Of a stretch of 64,000 bases of DNA, positions 17,636-28,382 are shown one piece after another (within the stretch, counting starts at the first letter, position 1; the number at the start of each line of letters is the position of its first letter). The notes beneath the pieces were generated by a model. That model was not told the origin of the DNA, ran no database searches, and was given only the letters and a program-made list of their open reading frames with translations. The DNA is from Arthrobacter sp. zg-Y1171 (GTDB taxonomy: Bacteria; Actinomycetota; Actinomycetes; Actinomycetales; Micrococcaceae): the NCBI RefSeq assembly GCF_025244845.1, contig NZ_CP104264.1, positions 434,001-498,000 of the forward strand, read 5' to 3'. The translations under genes and the position numbers were made by a program.

Positions 17636-20262
17636 TTGACGACGAGCCCCAGTTCAGCCTTCGACGCCAGCCCGGAATGCCTCGGCAGCACTCGGACGGT
17701 GTAGCCGAACGGTCCGGCCTGCTCGATGCGGATGGTGCCCGTGAACAGGTGGCGGCCCGACCCTAGGTCTTCCGTCGGCGCAAGCTCTTGGATGCGGTGC
17801 TCGCTGATCCGGTCGTTCTCGGTCACCATGCCGTAGGCGGCTTCCACGCTGACGTCCTCCGGCCGCAGGGAGCCGAGGGAAACATAGGCCTGCACCGTCA
17901 GGGTGTCGCCGATCTGCGGGTTTTCGCTGACGCCTACGGAATCCACGTTTTCCACCTGCACAGTGGACCACCCGTCACGTACCCGTGTGATCCACAGGGC
18001 GAGTTCCTTCGCAGCGGTGTACCCGTCCGCCGCCATGGACCGTCCGGAAGAACTGGCGGGCCGGTACAGCCGGTTCACGTAGTCCTTGAGCATCCTGGAA
18101 GCGGAAACATTCGGTCCCAGATCCGCCAGGGTGTGCTTGACCATTTCCAGCCACTCGTGCGGCAGGGAATCAGTAGGCGGATCCGAAGGACCGGCCGCGC
18201 CGGCAGCGGCCGGCGGCTCCGTCCCGTAGAACATGGGCCCCACTGAGTTCTCCAGCAGGTCATAAAGCGCGGCTGCCTCAATGTCGTCCCGCTGGTCCGC
18301 GTTGTAGACCTCCCGGGTCCGCGTTCCCTTGCTGGGATTGGCGGAGGGGATGGCCCACCCGTTGTTGCCGTCGAACATCTCGTCCCACCATCCGTCGAGG
18401 ATGGAGAGGTTCAGTCCGCCGTTGATGGCCGACTTCATGCCGGAGGTGCCGGAGGCTTCCAATGGGCGCAGCGGATTGTTCAGCCACACGTCACACCCGG
18501 GGAACAGGGTCTGAGCCATCGCAATGTCGTAGTTGGGCAGGAAAACGATCCGGTGCCGGACCTCAGGGTCGTCGGTGAAGCGCACCAGGTCCTGGATCAT
18601 TTTCTTGCCCTGTTCATCGGCAGGGTGGGACTTGCCGGCCACAACTACCTGAATGGGGTGGGTGGGATGCAGCAGCAGTGCCTTGAGCCGGTCCGGGTCC
18701 CGCAGCATCAGGGTCAGCCGCTTGTAGGTGGGCACCCGGCGGGCAAAGCCAATGGTCAGCACGTCCGGATCCAGCACGTGCTGCGTCCAGGCCAGCTCCG
18801 CGTCAGAGGCACCGCGCCGCCGCCAGGCGCGCTTGACGCGGCGCCGGACGTCGTGGACCAGGTTGCTGCGCAGCTTCCGCCGCAGGTCCCACAGATCCTT
18901 GTCATCAAGCTCGTAGGCCCTGCCCCAGTCGCGGTCGTGCACGGTGGCGACGCCGAACTTTTCGCTGGCGAGGGCAGTGACCTCCGGGTCGATCCAGGTG
19001 GGGACGTGCACGCCGTTGGTCACGGACGTGATCGGTACTTCGGACACGTCAAAGCCCGGCCACAGGCCGGAGAACATCTCCCGGGAGACTTCGCCGTGCA
19101 GCTTGGCTACGCCGTTGGCCCGCTGGGCCAGCCGCAGGCCCATGACTGCCATGTTGAATTTGGTCGAATCTCCACCCTCGTAGTTCTCCGCGCCCAGGGC
19201 CAGGATCTTGTCGGTGGGGACCGACTGTGCCAGGCCCGCGGTGAAGAAGTGGCGGATCTGTGTTTGCTCGAACCGGTCGATACCGGCCGGGACCGGTGTG
19301 TGCGTGGTGAATACCGTCGAAGCGCGGGAGACGGTCAGCGCTTCCTCCCACGTCATGCCCTGGTCCATCAGTTCGCGGATGCGCTCTACGCCCAGGAAGC
19401 CGGCATGGCCTTCGTTGCTGTGGAAGACCTCGGCGGGCGGAGCCCCGGTGAGCCGCTGGTGTACGCGCAGGGCCTTTACGCCGCCCATGCCCAGCAGCAG
19501 TTCCTGCTGCAGCCGGTGGTCTCCGCCTCCTCCGTACAGGCGGTCCGTGATGCCGCGGGCGGCGTCGTCGTTCCCGATGACGTCCGAGTCCAGCAACAGC
19601 AGGGGTACGCGCCCGACGTCGGCACGCCAGATCTGGGCCGAAAGCTGGCGGTTGTCCGGGAGCGGCAGGGTGATTCTCGCCGGGGTGCCGTCTTCCTCGC
19701 GCAGCAGGGTCAACGGCAGGGCATTGGGGTCCAGTACGGGATAGGTTTCCAGCTGCCAGCCGTCGCGGGAGAGTGCCTGCTTGAAATACCCGGCCTTGTA
19801 GAGCAGCCCCACCGCAACCAGGGGCACTCCAAGATCGGAGGCGGCCTTCAAATGGTCGCCGGCCAGGATCCCCAGGCCGCCGGAGTACTGGGGGAGTACG
19901 GCGCTGATGCCGTACTCGGGGGAGAAGTACGCAATGGACGCCGGGGCGTCGTCACCCAGGCCCTGGTACCAGCGGGGCTCGTTGAGGTACTTGTCCAGGT
20001 CCGCGCCGAGATCGGCGATCACGGAGACCAGGTGCTCATCCTGTGCAATGCTCTCGAGCTTCTCCCGGCTCACGGTCCCGAGAAGCTTCACGGGGTCCCC
20101 GCCGCTGGACTTCCAGGCAGCAGGGTCGATGCTTTCAAACAACCTGAGCGTCGGCTGGTGCCAGGACCACCGGAGGTTCGAGGCCAGCTTCCCCAATGGG
20201 GCGATGCTGGACGGGAGGACGGTTCGGACGGTAAATCTGCGGATAGCCTTCACCCCGGTCAC
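17629..20262 (-). CDS. glgP: alpha-glucan (glycogen) phosphorylase
   Basis: 877 aa. Releases glucose 1-phosphate from alpha-1,4-glucan chains. The N-terminus has the DUF3417 module of the actinobacterial/archaeal phosphorylase type (LASNLRWSWHQPTLRLFESIDP), then YFSPEYGISAVLPQYSGGLGILAGDHLKAASDL, FHSNEGHAGFLG, TTHTPVPAGIDRF and TNGVHVPTW. The PLP lysine is about K610 in GTSGMKSAINGGL. GTG at 20262 opens the frame, but homologs usually begin at the GTG three codons further (20253). Divergent from glgE, convergent with glgX. The stop codon lies inside a 14-bp tandem repeat tract, so the extreme C-terminus may vary between strains. Confidence 0.92.
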   Translation of the reverse strand: MTGVKAIRRFTVRTVLPSSIAPLGKLASNLRWSWHQPTLRLFESIDPAAWKSSGGDPVKLLGTVSREKLESIAQDEHLVSVIADLGADLDKYLNEPRWYQGLGDDAPASIAYFSPEYGISAVLPQYSGGLGILAGDHLKAASDLGVPLVAVGLLYKAGYFKQALSRDGWQLETYPVLDPNALPLTLLREEDGTPARITLPLPDNRQLSAQIWRADVGRVPLLLLDSDVIGNDDAARGITDRLYGGGGDHRLQQELLLGMGGVKALRVHQRLTGAPPAEVFHSNEGHAGFLGVERIRELMDQGMTWEEALTVSRASTVFTTHTPVPAGIDRFEQTQIRHFFTAGLAQSVPTDKILALGAENYEGGDSTKFNMAVMGLRLAQRANGVAKLHGEVSREMFSGLWPGFDVSEVPITSVTNGVHVPTWIDPEVTALASEKFGVATVHDRDWGRAYELDDKDLWDLRRKLRSNLVHDVRRRVKRAWRRRGASDAELAWTQHVLDPDVLTIGFARRVPTYKRLTLMLRDPDRLKALLLHPTHPIQVVVAGKSHPADEQGKKMIQDLVRFTDDPEVRHRIVFLPNYDIAMAQTLFPGCDVWLNNPLRPLEASGTSGMKSAINGGLNLSILDGWWDEMFDGNNGWAIPSANPSKGTRTREVYNADQRDDIEAAALYDLLENSVGPMFYGTEPPAAAGAAGPSDPPTDSLPHEWLEMVKHTLADLGPNVSASRMLKDYVNRLYRPASSSGRSMAADGYTAAKELALWITRVRDGWSTVQVENVDSVGVSENPQIGDTLTVQAYVSLGSLRPEDVSVEAAYGMVTENDRISEHRIQELAPTEDLGSGRHLFTGTIRIEQAGPFGYTVRVLPRHSGLASKAELGLVVNA

Positions 20263-20409
20263 GCTAGCGCACTAACGCGTCGGATAAACCAAAATGACGG
20301 ACAAATAATCAGGTAAATACCAGGCTGCTTGAAAACGCCGCCAAACCATGGCCGACCTGCGGTGATTCCATAAAAGTACGTTGCCTTAGCATTCTGCCCG
20401 GATTCTCGA

Positions 20410-20415
20410 TAACGT
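20410..20415 (+). promoter_or_regulatory. -10 element of glgE
   Basis: TAACGT, 7 nt before the GTG of glgE; no ribosome site. Part of a 160-nt divergent region shared with glgP. Confidence 0.4.
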
Positions 20416-20422
20416 CTAGTCT

Positions 20423-22474
20423 GTGAGCACATCCAGCGCGTTGACACCAGAAGACCTGCCCTCGAAGGATCTCCGGTTTGGCCGGATTCCAATCACCAAT
20501 GTGGCGCCCGTAGTGGAGTACGGGAGATTCCCCGCCAAAGCCGTGCCCGGAGAGGACCTCGTTATAGGGGCCACCGTGTTCCGCGAGGGACACGACCTGG
20601 TAGGGGCCAGTGCCGTCCTCTACGACCCCGAGGGCACCGTCGCGGCCCGCAGCCGGATGCACCCGGTGGGCCTGGGGCTTGACCGCTGGGAGGGCATGCT
20701 GCGCCCGGCCGGCACGGGCCATTGGAGCTTTGCCGTGGAGGGGTGGGCGGACGTCTACGCCACCTGGCACCACAACGCCGAGGTGAAAATCGCCGCCGGA
20801 GTCGACGTCGAGCTGATGCTCACCGAAGGCCACCAGCTGTTCATCACCGCTGCCGCCGAGCGCAGCGGCGCCGACGCCGAGGTCTTCCGCGCCGCTGCGG
20901 CAGCGCTCGCAGACTCCGCGCTGCCGGTCGAGGAACGCCTTGCCGCCGCCGGAACCGAAGCTGTCACCGCTATTCTCGACCGCGATCCGATCCGCGACCT
21001 GGTCACCAGCTCGGACCGCTTCCCCCTCCTGGTGGAGCGGGAGCTTGCCGGCCGCGGCGCCTGGTACGAATTCTTCCCCCGATCCGAAGGTGCGCAGTGG
21101 GATCCGGCCACCCGCGAGTGGACCTCGGGGACGTTCCGCACCGCTGCTCGCAGCCTGCAGCGCGTTGCGGACATGCAGTTCGACGTCATTTACCTGCCTC
21201 CCATCCATCCGATCGGCACCACGCACCGCAAGGGGCCGAACAACACCCTGGTTGCCGGCCCGCAGGATCCCGGCTCGCCCTGGGCCATCGGCGCGCCCGA
21301 GGGCGGCCACGATGCCATCCACCCCGATCTGGGGACGTTCGAGGACTTCGACGCGTTCGTGGGCAGCGCCCGGGAACTGGGTCTTGAGGTAGCCATTGAC
21401 CTTGCACTGCAGGCTTCCCCGGACCACCCCTGGGTGACCAGCCATCCGGAATGGTTCACGACCCGCGTTGACGGTTCGATTGCCTACGCCGAGAACCCCC
21501 CGAAGAAGTACCAGGACATCTATCCCCTGAACTTCGACAATGACTACGAGGGCCTCTCGCAGGAGATCCTGCGCATCGTGCGGCTGTGGATCAGCCACGG
21601 CGTGCAGATCTTCCGGGTGGACAACCCCCACACCAAGCCGCTGCGGTTCTGGGAATGGCTGATCGGCAAGGTGAACGAAGAGTACCCGGGCGTGGTCTTC
21701 CTGGCCGAAGCATTCACCCGCCCGCCCATGATGCATGCACTGGCCAAGGCCGGGTTCCAGCAGTCCTACAGCTACTTCACCTGGCGGAACACCCGCGAAG
21801 AGATCGAGGAGTACTTCACCGAGGTATCCCGCGAGTCGTCGGCCTTCTTCCGGCCCAACTTCTTCGTGAACACCCCGGACATCCTCACCGAATTCCTGCA
21901 GTTCGGCGGCCCCGGAGCCTTCAAGATCCGCGCCGTGCTGGCTGCCACCGGCAGCCCGCTGTGGGGCGTCTACGCCGGCTACGAGCTGTTTGAGCACGTC
22001 GCCCGGCCCGGGGCCGAGGAATACATCGACAACGAAAAGTTCGAGTACAAGCAGCGGGACTTCGCCGCAGCGGAAGCTGAAGGCCGCAGCCTCGCCCCGT
22101 ACATCACCCGGCTGAACGAAATCCGCCGTACCCATCCCGCTTTGGGGGACCTCGAGAACCTCACGGTGCACTCCAGCACCGACGACTGCACCGTGGTCTA
22201 CTCCAAATACAAAGAGACCCGCCCCGGCGATCCGTCCAGCCGGGACACACTCATTATTGTGGTTAACGTGGACCCCCACAGCGCCCGCGAATCCACTGTC
22301 ACGCTCGACCTCGATGCGCTTCACCTCGCCCCGCAGGATTTGAACGAAGACGGCACCTTCTGGGTGGATGACCTGATCAGCGGCCAGAGCTGGCGCTGGG
22401 GAGCCCACAATTACGTCCGCCTGGACGCCCACTTTGAACCCGCGCACATCCTGTCAGTTCGGAGGAACTCCTAG
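20423..22474 (+). CDS. glgE: alpha-1,4-glucan:maltose-1-phosphate maltosyltransferase GlgE
   Basis: 683 aa, GH13_3. Adds maltosyl units from alpha-maltose 1-phosphate to the non-reducing ends of alpha-1,4-glucan. N-terminal beta-sandwich domain (about residues 1-115), helical insert, then the barrel. Nucleophile D400 in FRVDNPHTKP and acid/base E429 in FLAEAFTRP; the 29-residue spacing equals D394/E423 of Streptomyces coelicolor GlgE. KGPNNTLVAGP and NPPKKYQDIYPLNFD are GlgE signatures for phosphate binding. GTG start. Its stop overlaps the treS start by one base (TAGTG), the first gene of glgE-treS-mak/glgB. Confidence 0.96.
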   Translation: MSTSSALTPEDLPSKDLRFGRIPITNVAPVVEYGRFPAKAVPGEDLVIGATVFREGHDLVGASAVLYDPEGTVAARSRMHPVGLGLDRWEGMLRPAGTGHWSFAVEGWADVYATWHHNAEVKIAAGVDVELMLTEGHQLFITAAAERSGADAEVFRAAAAALADSALPVEERLAAAGTEAVTAILDRDPIRDLVTSSDRFPLLVERELAGRGAWYEFFPRSEGAQWDPATREWTSGTFRTAARSLQRVADMQFDVIYLPPIHPIGTTHRKGPNNTLVAGPQDPGSPWAIGAPEGGHDAIHPDLGTFEDFDAFVGSARELGLEVAIDLALQASPDHPWVTSHPEWFTTRVDGSIAYAENPPKKYQDIYPLNFDNDYEGLSQEILRIVRLWISHGVQIFRVDNPHTKPLRFWEWLIGKVNEEYPGVVFLAEAFTRPPMMHALAKAGFQQSYSYFTWRNTREEIEEYFTEVSRESSAFFRPNFFVNTPDILTEFLQFGGPGAFKIRAVLAATGSPLWGVYAGYELFEHVARPGAEEYIDNEKFEYKQRDFAAAEAEGRSLAPYITRLNEIRRTHPALGDLENLTVHSSTDDCTVVYSKYKETRPGDPSSRDTLIIVVNVDPHSARESTVTLDLDALHLAPQDLNEDGTFWVDDLISGQSWRWGAHNYVRLDAHFEPAHILSVRRNS

Positions 22475-24243
22475 TGCCCAACCCGTTTCAACTGCACGCA
22501 CCCGGCTTGACCAATGACCCTCATTGGTACCGCAAGGCCGTTTTCTATGAGGTACTGGTCCGCGGCTTCGCGGACGCCAACGGGGATGGATCAGGTGACT
22601 TCAGCGGCCTGATCGAAAAGCTGGACTACCTGCAGTGGCTGGGCATCGATTGCCTCTGGCTGCCGCCGTTCTTCAAGTCACCGCTGCGTGACGGCGGTTA
22701 TGACATCTCCGACTACTACGATGTCCTCGACGAATTCGGGACCATCAGCGACTTCAAGCGCCTGGTTGCAGAAGCACACGCCCGCGGACTGCGCGTCATC
22801 ATCGACCTCCCGCTGAACCACACCTCGGACAAGCACCCGTGGTTCGAGGAGTCCCGCAGCGACCCGGACGGTCCTTACGGGGACTTCTACGTCTGGTCCG
22901 ACACGGACCAGAAGTACGAAGACGCCCGCATCATCTTCGTGGACACCGAGGAATCGAACTGGTCCTTCGACCCGGTCCGCCGGCAGTTCTTCTGGCACCG
23001 GTTCTTCAGCCACCAGCCGGACCTGAACTTCGAGAACCCCAAGGTGGTCGAGGCGATCTTCGACGTCGTCCGCTTCTGGCTGGACCAGGGCATCGACGGA
23101 TTCCGGGCCGACGCGATCCCGTACCTCTTCGAAGAGGACGGCACGAACTGTGAAAACCTCCCGGCCACGCACCGGTTCCTCAAGGACCTGCGCACCATGG
23201 TCGACGAGAACTACCCGGGCCGCGTCATCATCGCCGAGGCTAACCAGATGCCGCACGAAGTGGTGGAGTACTTCGGCGACGAAACCGGCGACGAGTGCCA
23301 CATGTGCTTCCACTTCCCGATCATGCCGCGCCTGTTCTACGCGCTGCGGGACCAGAAGGCCGCTCCGATCATCCAGACAATGGAAGAGACCCCGGAGATT
23401 CCGGCCGGCGCACAGTGGGGAACCTTCCTGCGCAACCATGACGAGCTGACGCTGGAAATGGTCACCAATGAGGAGCGCCAGGCGATGCTCGGCTGGTACG
23501 CCCCGGATTCCCGCATGCGGGCCAACATCGGCATCCGACGCCGGCTGGCTCCGCTGCTGGACAACTCCCGGTCGGAGATCGAGCTGATCCACGCGATGCT
23601 GCTGGCCCTGCCGGGCAGCCCGTTCCTGTACTACGGCGATGAGCTGGGCATGGGGGACAACATCTGGCTGGAAGACCGCGATTCTTCCCGCACACCCATG
23701 CAGTGGAACCCGGACCGCAATGCCGGATTCTCCACCGCCGATCCCGGCAAGCTGTACCTGCCGGTGGTGCAGTCGCTGGTTTACCACTACAACCACGTCA
23801 ATGTGGAAGCGCAGCTGGCCAGCTCGAGTTCGCTGCTGCACTGGATCCGGCAGATGATCATGGTCCGCCGCGCCCACCCGGCCTTCGGCCTGGGGTCCTA
23901 CCGCAACGTGCCGACCGATGCCGAAGCAGCCCTGGCCTTCGTGCGCGAACTGCCGGACAACAACCCGGAGGGCGAGGTGGGCGAGACAGTGCTGTGTATC
24001 TTCAACCTCTCCCAGCACCCCATCTCCGCGTCCATGAAGCTGCCGGAGTTCGCCAACCGCGGACTGCGGGACGCTTTCGGCGGCACGCTCTTCCCCACCA
24101 TCGGAGAAGACGGTTCCCTGACGCTGACCCTGGGCAGCCACGACTTCTATTGGCTGCGCCTGCGGTCGGTGAAGTCTGACACTTCGTCGCCCCAGACCGA
24201 AGCCATTCCCATGATTCCGATCTCGGAGGCGGCACGGAGATGA
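22474..24243 (+). CDS. treS: maltose alpha-D-glucosyltransferase / trehalose synthase TreS
   Basis: 589 aa GH13_16. Interconverts maltose and trehalose; in the GlgE pathway it supplies maltose for Mak. Barrel motifs: [27 protein letters not shown], nucleophile D213 in [10 protein letters not shown], acid/base E255 in IIAEANQMP (42 residues apart, as in Mycobacterium smegmatis D230/E272), and [12 protein letters not shown]. No maltokinase domain is fused to its C-terminus; that domain is on the next gene. GTG start overlapping the glgE stop, with GGAGGAACTC upstream as ribosome site. The last four bases overlap the next ATG. Confidence 0.95.
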   Translation: MPNPFQLHAPGLTNDPHWYRKAVFYEVLVRGFADANGDGSGDFSGLIEKLDYLQWLGIDCLWLPPFFKSPLRDGGYDISDYYDVLDEFGTISDFKRLVAEAHARGLRVIIDLPLNHTSDKHPWFEESRSDPDGPYGDFYVWSDTDQKYEDARIIFVDTEESNWSFDPVRRQFFWHRFFSHQPDLNFENPKVVEAIFDVVRFWLDQGIDGFRADAIPYLFEEDGTNCENLPATHRFLKDLRTMVDENYPGRVIIAEANQMPHEVVEYFGDETGDECHMCFHFPIMPRLFYALRDQKAAPIIQTMEETPEIPAGAQWGTFLRNHDELTLEMVTNEERQAMLGWYAPDSRMRANIGIRRRLAPLLDNSRSEIELIHAMLLALPGSPFLYYGDELGMGDNIWLEDRDSSRTPMQWNPDRNAGFSTADPGKLYLPVVQSLVYHYNHVNVEAQLASSSSLLHWIRQMIMVRRAHPAFGLGSYRNVPTDAEAALAFVRELPDNNPEGEVGETVLCIFNLSQHPISASMKLPEFANRGLRDAFGGTLFPTIGEDGSLTLTLGSHDFYWLRLRSVKSDTSSPQTEAIPMIPISEAARR

Positions 24244-27200
24244 GTCCGTTGACGCCGTCCCTGCCCGAAATGCTGACGTCCTGGCTCCCCGGGCAACGCT
24301 GGTTCCCTGCAAAGGGCCGCGAAGTCCTGCTGGAAAGGGTCGGCGGGATCCGGCTCGAGGATCCGGCCGGCGAGGTTGGACTTGAAGTCCACCTCATCGC
24401 CGTCGCCTCCGGGGACCGCCGTGACGTCATCAGCGTGCCGGTGAGCTACCGCAGCGCACCTGTCCCCGAGCTGGAAGCCGCACTGCTGGGCCGGGCGCAT
24501 GAGGAAGACCTGGGGGAGCGGTGGCTGTACGACGCGACCGCCGACCCGGTCTTCGTCACCGCCTGGCTGGAACTGATGCGTTCCCAGGTGTCGTCCCTGG
24601 ACGGGCACACGCACGGCTTCGCCCTGGACGGCTTCGCCGACTGGGCGCCGTTCCGGGCGCCGCTGCCCACCAAGGTCCTGAAGGGCGAACAGTCCAACAC
24701 CTCCGTGATTGTGCAGGCCCCTGAAGCTCCGTTGATCGTGAAGTTCTACCGCGTGGTGGCCGCCGGGGAGAGTCCGGACGTCGAAGTCAGCGCACGGCTG
24801 ACCGAGGTCGGCTCGGTGGACGTTCCGGCCACCTACGGCTGGGTGACCGGTTCCTGGACGGACCCGGCGGACGACTCCGGCGAGATACTGCTGACCGGGC
24901 ACCTGTCCGTGCTGCGGGAATTCTTCCCCGGCAGCGAAGACGCCTGGCGGACCGCTTCCTCGGCGGCCCTTGCCGGCCGGGATTTCACCGCGGAGGCCGA
25001 GGAGTTGGGTGCGGCCACCGGCCGCATCCACCAGCAGTTGGCAGCAGCATTCGGCAGCCGGCCTCCCAGCCCGGTGGAACGCGAGGAATTCCTCGAATCC
25101 CTCAGTTCCCGGATTCGGTGGGCGTGGGCGGAAGCACGGGACGTCGTCGGGCCTTTTGATGACGCCGTGGAGTACCTCCTGGAGCAGGTTCGCCACCTGC
25201 AGGCGCTACCCAACCTGCAGCGGATCCATGCCGATTACCATCTTGGGCAGGTGCTGCGGGTGCCCGACCGGGGCTGGATCGTCCTTGACTTCGAGGGCGA
25301 GCCGCTGCGGCCCGCCGCCGAACGCAGTGTCCCCGATGCGCCGCTGCGCGACGTCGTGGGCATGCTGCGCTCGATCGACTACGCCGCCGGCGTCGCCCTG
25401 ATCGACGGCGCCGAGGGTACCGGCGAACCGGCCGCATCCGTGCAGGAGCGCAACGAGTCCGCCCACCGGTGGGCAGCAGCCGCGGCAGACGCCTTCCTTC
25501 GCGGTTACGAGAAGGAAACCGGCACCACCATCAACCGCAGCGACCCCCTGTTCCTGGCCCTGTGGCTGGACAAGGCGCTGTACGAAGTTGTCTACGAGAT
25601 GCGAAACCGCCCCCGCTGGATCAGCGTGCCGGCGACGGCCGTCCGCCACATTCTGGCGCAGGCCGAGAACGCAGCACGCGCGGACGAGAGCCAGGAAGAG
25701 AGCACAGTGAATAAGCCACGCAAGTCGCGGTCCACATCCGCTACCGCAGAGCCCGAGGTGCCCGACGTTCCCGTCTCCACCGAGCCCATTCCGGTTTCCG
25801 AGGACGTGCTTCAGGCCGTGTCCGAAGGCCGCTACTACCAGCCGCATGCGGTCCTGGGCGCCCACCCGGATGACTCCGGAACCGTAACCATTCGAACGCT
25901 GCGTCCGCTGGCGCGCGAAGTCGTGGTCGTGACTCCCGAAAACCGGGTACCGCTGCAGCACGAGTACAACGGCATCTGGGTAGGAACCCTTCCGGCTTCG
26001 ACCCCGGGCACCGTTCCGGATTACCGGGTGGAAGTGACGTACGACGGCGGCGAGCCCCAGCTGTTCGACGATCCGTACCGGTTCCTCCCGACCTTGGGCG
26101 ACATTGACCTGCACCTGATTGGTGAAGGCCGGCACGAAAACCTGTGGACGGTCCTCGGCGCGAACCTGCACCACTACGATTCCGTGCTGGGCGACATCTC
26201 CGGCGTCAGCTTCGCAGTCTGGGCCCCCAACGCCCGCGCGGTACGGGTCAAGGGCGATTTCAACGGCTGGGATGGCACCATCAACGCGATGCGTTCCCTC
26301 GGCAGCTCCGGCGTCTGGGAAATCTTCCTGCCCGGTGTGGAACCGGGTGCCCGCTACAAATATGAAATCCTCTGCAGCGACGGCGTCTGGAGGGAAAAGG
26401 CCGACCCCATGGCCAAGGGCACCGAGGTGCCGCCGCTGACCGGTTCCCGCGTGGTCGAGTCCACCTATGAGTTCGGCGATGCCGAATGGATGGAGACCCG
26501 GGCCACCCGGGATCCGCACAATTCGCCGATGAGCGTGTACGAGGTGCACCTGGGTTCCTGGCGCCTGGGACTGAACTACCGGGAAATGGCCGACCAGCTG
26601 GCCGAATACGTCCAGTGGCAGGGCTTCACCCACGTGGAACTGATGCCCGTAGCCGAGCACCCCTTCGGCGGGTCATGGGGTTACCAGGTGACTTCCTACT
26701 TTGCCCCCACCGCTCGGTTCGGGCATCCGGATGAATTCCGCTACCTCGTGGACCGGTTGCACCAGGCCGGCATCGGCGTCATTCTGGACTGGGTTCCGGC
26801 CCACTTCCCCAAGGACCCCTGGGCGCTGGCGAAGTTCGACGGCCAGACGCTCTACGAGCACGGCGACCCGTTCCGCGGCGAGCAGTTGGACTGGGGAACC
26901 CTTGTCTTCGACTTCGGCCGCCGGGAAGTACGCAACTTCCTTGTCGCGAATGCGATCTACTGGCTCGAAGAGTTCCATGTGGACGGACTCCGGGTGGATG
27001 CCGTGGCATCCATGCTTTACCTGGACTACTCACGGCCGGAAGGCCAGTGGACCCCCAACATCCACGGCGGCCGGGAGAACCTGGAAGCGATCTCCTTCCT
27101 CCAGGAAGTCAACGCGACCGCGTATAAGCGGGTGCCCGGCATTGTGATGATCGCCGAGGAATCCACTGCCTTCCCGGGCGTCACCCGTCCCACCAGCACC

Positions 27201-27962
27201 GGCGGGCTGGGCTTCGGGCTCAAATGGAACATGGGCTGGATGCACGACACCCTCCAGTACATGTCCGAGGACCCGATCAACCGGGTCTACCACCATGCCC
27301 AGCTGACCTTCTCCCTGGTCTACGCGTACACGGAGAACTTCCTGCTGCCCATCAGCCATGACGAAGTTGTGCATGGCAAGGGTTCCCTGCTGCGCAAGAT
27401 GCCCGGTGACCGGTGGCAGCAGCTGGCCAATCTGCGCGCCTACCTGGCGTTCCAGTGGGCGCACCCCGGCAAGCAGCTGATCTTCATGGGCACTGAATTC
27501 GGGCAGGAAGCGGAATGGTCTGAGCAGTACGGGCTGGACTGGTACCTGACCGACACCCCGCAGCATAAGGGTGTCCAGCTGATGGTCCGGCAGCTTAACG
27601 AGATCTACCGCAGCACGCCTGCACTGTCCGCCCGGGATAACGAGCCCGCAGGCTTCCAGTGGATCAATGAGAACGACGGCGCCCGCAATGTCCTTTCGTT
27701 CATCCGCTGGGACCACCAGGGAAATCCGGTGGTCTGCGTAGCCAACTTCGCCGGCGCCCCGCACCAGGACTTCCGGCTGGGAATGCCGTGGGCCGGCGAG
27801 TGGGTGGAAGCACTGAATACCGACGCCGCTGAGTTCGGCGGTTCCGGGGTAGGGAACATGGGCGTTGTGCACGCCGTTGAAGGTGCCTGCAACGGCCAGC
27901 CGGCCTCCGCCACGCTGACCGTTCCCCCGCTTGGCGTGCTGTACCTGGTTCCCAAGCCGTAA
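24240..27962 (+). CDS. maltokinase-glycogen branching enzyme fusion (Mak-GlgB)
   Basis: 1240 aa in one frame without interruption. Residues about 1-470 are maltokinase (Pep2/Mak): N-terminal cap region ([13 protein letters not shown]), then a kinase-like fold with catalytic loop HADYHLGQ (D332) and metal Asp in DFEGEP (D350). It phosphorylates maltose to maltose 1-phosphate with ATP. Residues about 515-1240 are GlgB: two N-terminal beta domains, CBM48 ([21 protein letters not shown]), GH13_9 barrel with nucleophile D920 in [10 protein letters not shown] and acid/base E973 in MIAEESTAF. Between them is a polar linker. An in-frame GTG at 25707 (codon 490) has AGGAAGAG 6-12 nt upstream and would yield a normal 751-aa GlgB, so both the fusion and free GlgB may be made. 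ATG start overlaps the treS stop (ATGA). Confidence 0.92.
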   Translation: MSPLTPSLPEMLTSWLPGQRWFPAKGREVLLERVGGIRLEDPAGEVGLEVHLIAVASGDRRDVISVPVSYRSAPVPELEAALLGRAHEEDLGERWLYDATADPVFVTAWLELMRSQVSSLDGHTHGFALDGFADWAPFRAPLPTKVLKGEQSNTSVIVQAPEAPLIVKFYRVVAAGESPDVEVSARLTEVGSVDVPATYGWVTGSWTDPADDSGEILLTGHLSVLREFFPGSEDAWRTASSAALAGRDFTAEAEELGAATGRIHQQLAAAFGSRPPSPVEREEFLESLSSRIRWAWAEARDVVGPFDDAVEYLLEQVRHLQALPNLQRIHADYHLGQVLRVPDRGWIVLDFEGEPLRPAAERSVPDAPLRDVVGMLRSIDYAAGVALIDGAEGTGEPAASVQERNESAHRWAAAAADAFLRGYEKETGTTINRSDPLFLALWLDKALYEVVYEMRNRPRWISVPATAVRHILAQAENAARADESQEESTVNKPRKSRSTSATAEPEVPDVPVSTEPIPVSEDVLQAVSEGRYYQPHAVLGAHPDDSGTVTIRTLRPLAREVVVVTPENRVPLQHEYNGIWVGTLPASTPGTVPDYRVEVTYDGGEPQLFDDPYRFLPTLGDIDLHLIGEGRHENLWTVLGANLHHYDSVLGDISGVSFAVWAPNARAVRVKGDFNGWDGTINAMRSLGSSGVWEIFLPGVEPGARYKYEILCSDGVWREKADPMAKGTEVPPLTGSRVVESTYEFGDAEWMETRATRDPHNSPMSVYEVHLGSWRLGLNYREMADQLAEYVQWQGFTHVELMPVAEHPFGGSWGYQVTSYFAPTARFGHPDEFRYLVDRLHQAGIGVILDWVPAHFPKDPWALAKFDGQTLYEHGDPFRGEQLDWGTLVFDFGRREVRNFLVANAIYWLEEFHVDGLRVDAVASMLYLDYSRPEGQWTPNIHGGRENLEAISFLQEVNATAYKRVPGIVMIAEESTAFPGVTRPTSTGGLGFGLKWNMGWMHDTLQYMSEDPINRVYHHAQLTFSLVYAYTENFLLPISHDEVVHGKGSLLRKMPGDRWQQLANLRAYLAFQWAHPGKQLIFMGTEFGQEAEWSEQYGLDWYLTDTPQHKGVQLMVRQLNEIYRSTPALSARDNEPAGFQWINENDGARNVLSFIRWDHQGNPVVCVANFAGAPHQDFRLGMPWAGEWVEALNTDAAEFGGSGVGNMGVVHAVEGACNGQPASATLTVPPLGVLYLVPKP
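25693..25709 (+). promoter_or_regulatory. internal ribosome site and GTG start for free GlgB
   Basis: AGGAAGAGAG followed by GTG at 25707 inside the mak-glgB frame. Translation from here gives residues matching the usual GlgB N-terminus after a short basic segment (MNKPRKSRS). Confidence 0.5.
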
Positions 27963-27975
27963 GCATCTCCGCGCG

Positions 27976-28004
27976 GCCCGGCCTCCTTGAAAGAGGCCGG
28001 GCCT
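27976..28004 (+). terminator. hairpin after mak-glgB
   Basis: 11-bp stem GGCCCGGCCTC / GAGGCCGGGCC with 7-nt loop; no T tract. Separates the glycogen operon from rRNA operon 1. Confidence 0.7.
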
Positions 28005-28176
28005 GCACCGGGTGCGCAGCCGCCCAAAAACCGTGCTAGAGTTAATACCCGCGCTGATCGAGGGAAACGAGATCCTGGACATTGAACCAGGAGACCGGAT
28101 CCCACGGGTTTAAACCTTCAGTCGTGGGTCCGGGAACTAGCTTCCCGCCGGTTCGCCGGACGGATCAACGGCCGGA

Positions 28177-28206
28177 TTGACACCCACCGGACAGTGTGGC
28201 TAAGAT
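28177..28206 (+). promoter_or_regulatory. rRNA operon 1 promoter
   Basis: Consensus -35 TTGACA (28177-28182), 18-bp spacer, -10 TAAGAT (28201-28206). Not shared with operon 2. Confidence 0.8.
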
Positions 28207-28277
28207 AGAAAAGTTGCTCCGGAGCGACGCAGAGCTTAGATCCCCTTGAGGATCGCCTGCTGGTGCCGGAAGCAGTC

Positions 28278-28336
28278 TGTTGTTTGAGAACTCAATAGTG
28301 TGCCAAGTTTATTGATACCAATTTATTTTGATTGGT
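28278..28336 (+). promoter_or_regulatory. rRNA antitermination leader (boxA-like and boxB-like)
   Basis: TGTTTGAGAACTC (from 28281) resembles the actinobacterial boxA; ACCAAT/ATTGGT at 28317-28336 forms a 6-bp boxB-like hairpin after it. The boxA-like motif recurs in the 16S-23S spacer. Confidence 0.6.
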
Positions 28337-28344
28337 TGAACAGG

Positions 28345-28382
28345 CCGTTCCGCCCACCCCGTGGGTATGGGACGGTTTTTTT
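28345..28382 (+). terminator. terminator-like hairpin in the rRNA leader
   Basis: CCGTTCC..CCCAC / GTGGG..GGGACGG stem (12 pairs, one internal loop), immediately followed by seven T. Lies between boxA and 16S; also present in operon 2 with one extra T in the left arm. Confidence 0.5.

Noticed and set aside
20309..22447. 712-codon minus-strand ORF opposite glgE
   Set aside because: Mirror frame of glgE; long antisense ORFs are expected at this GC content and it shows no motif.
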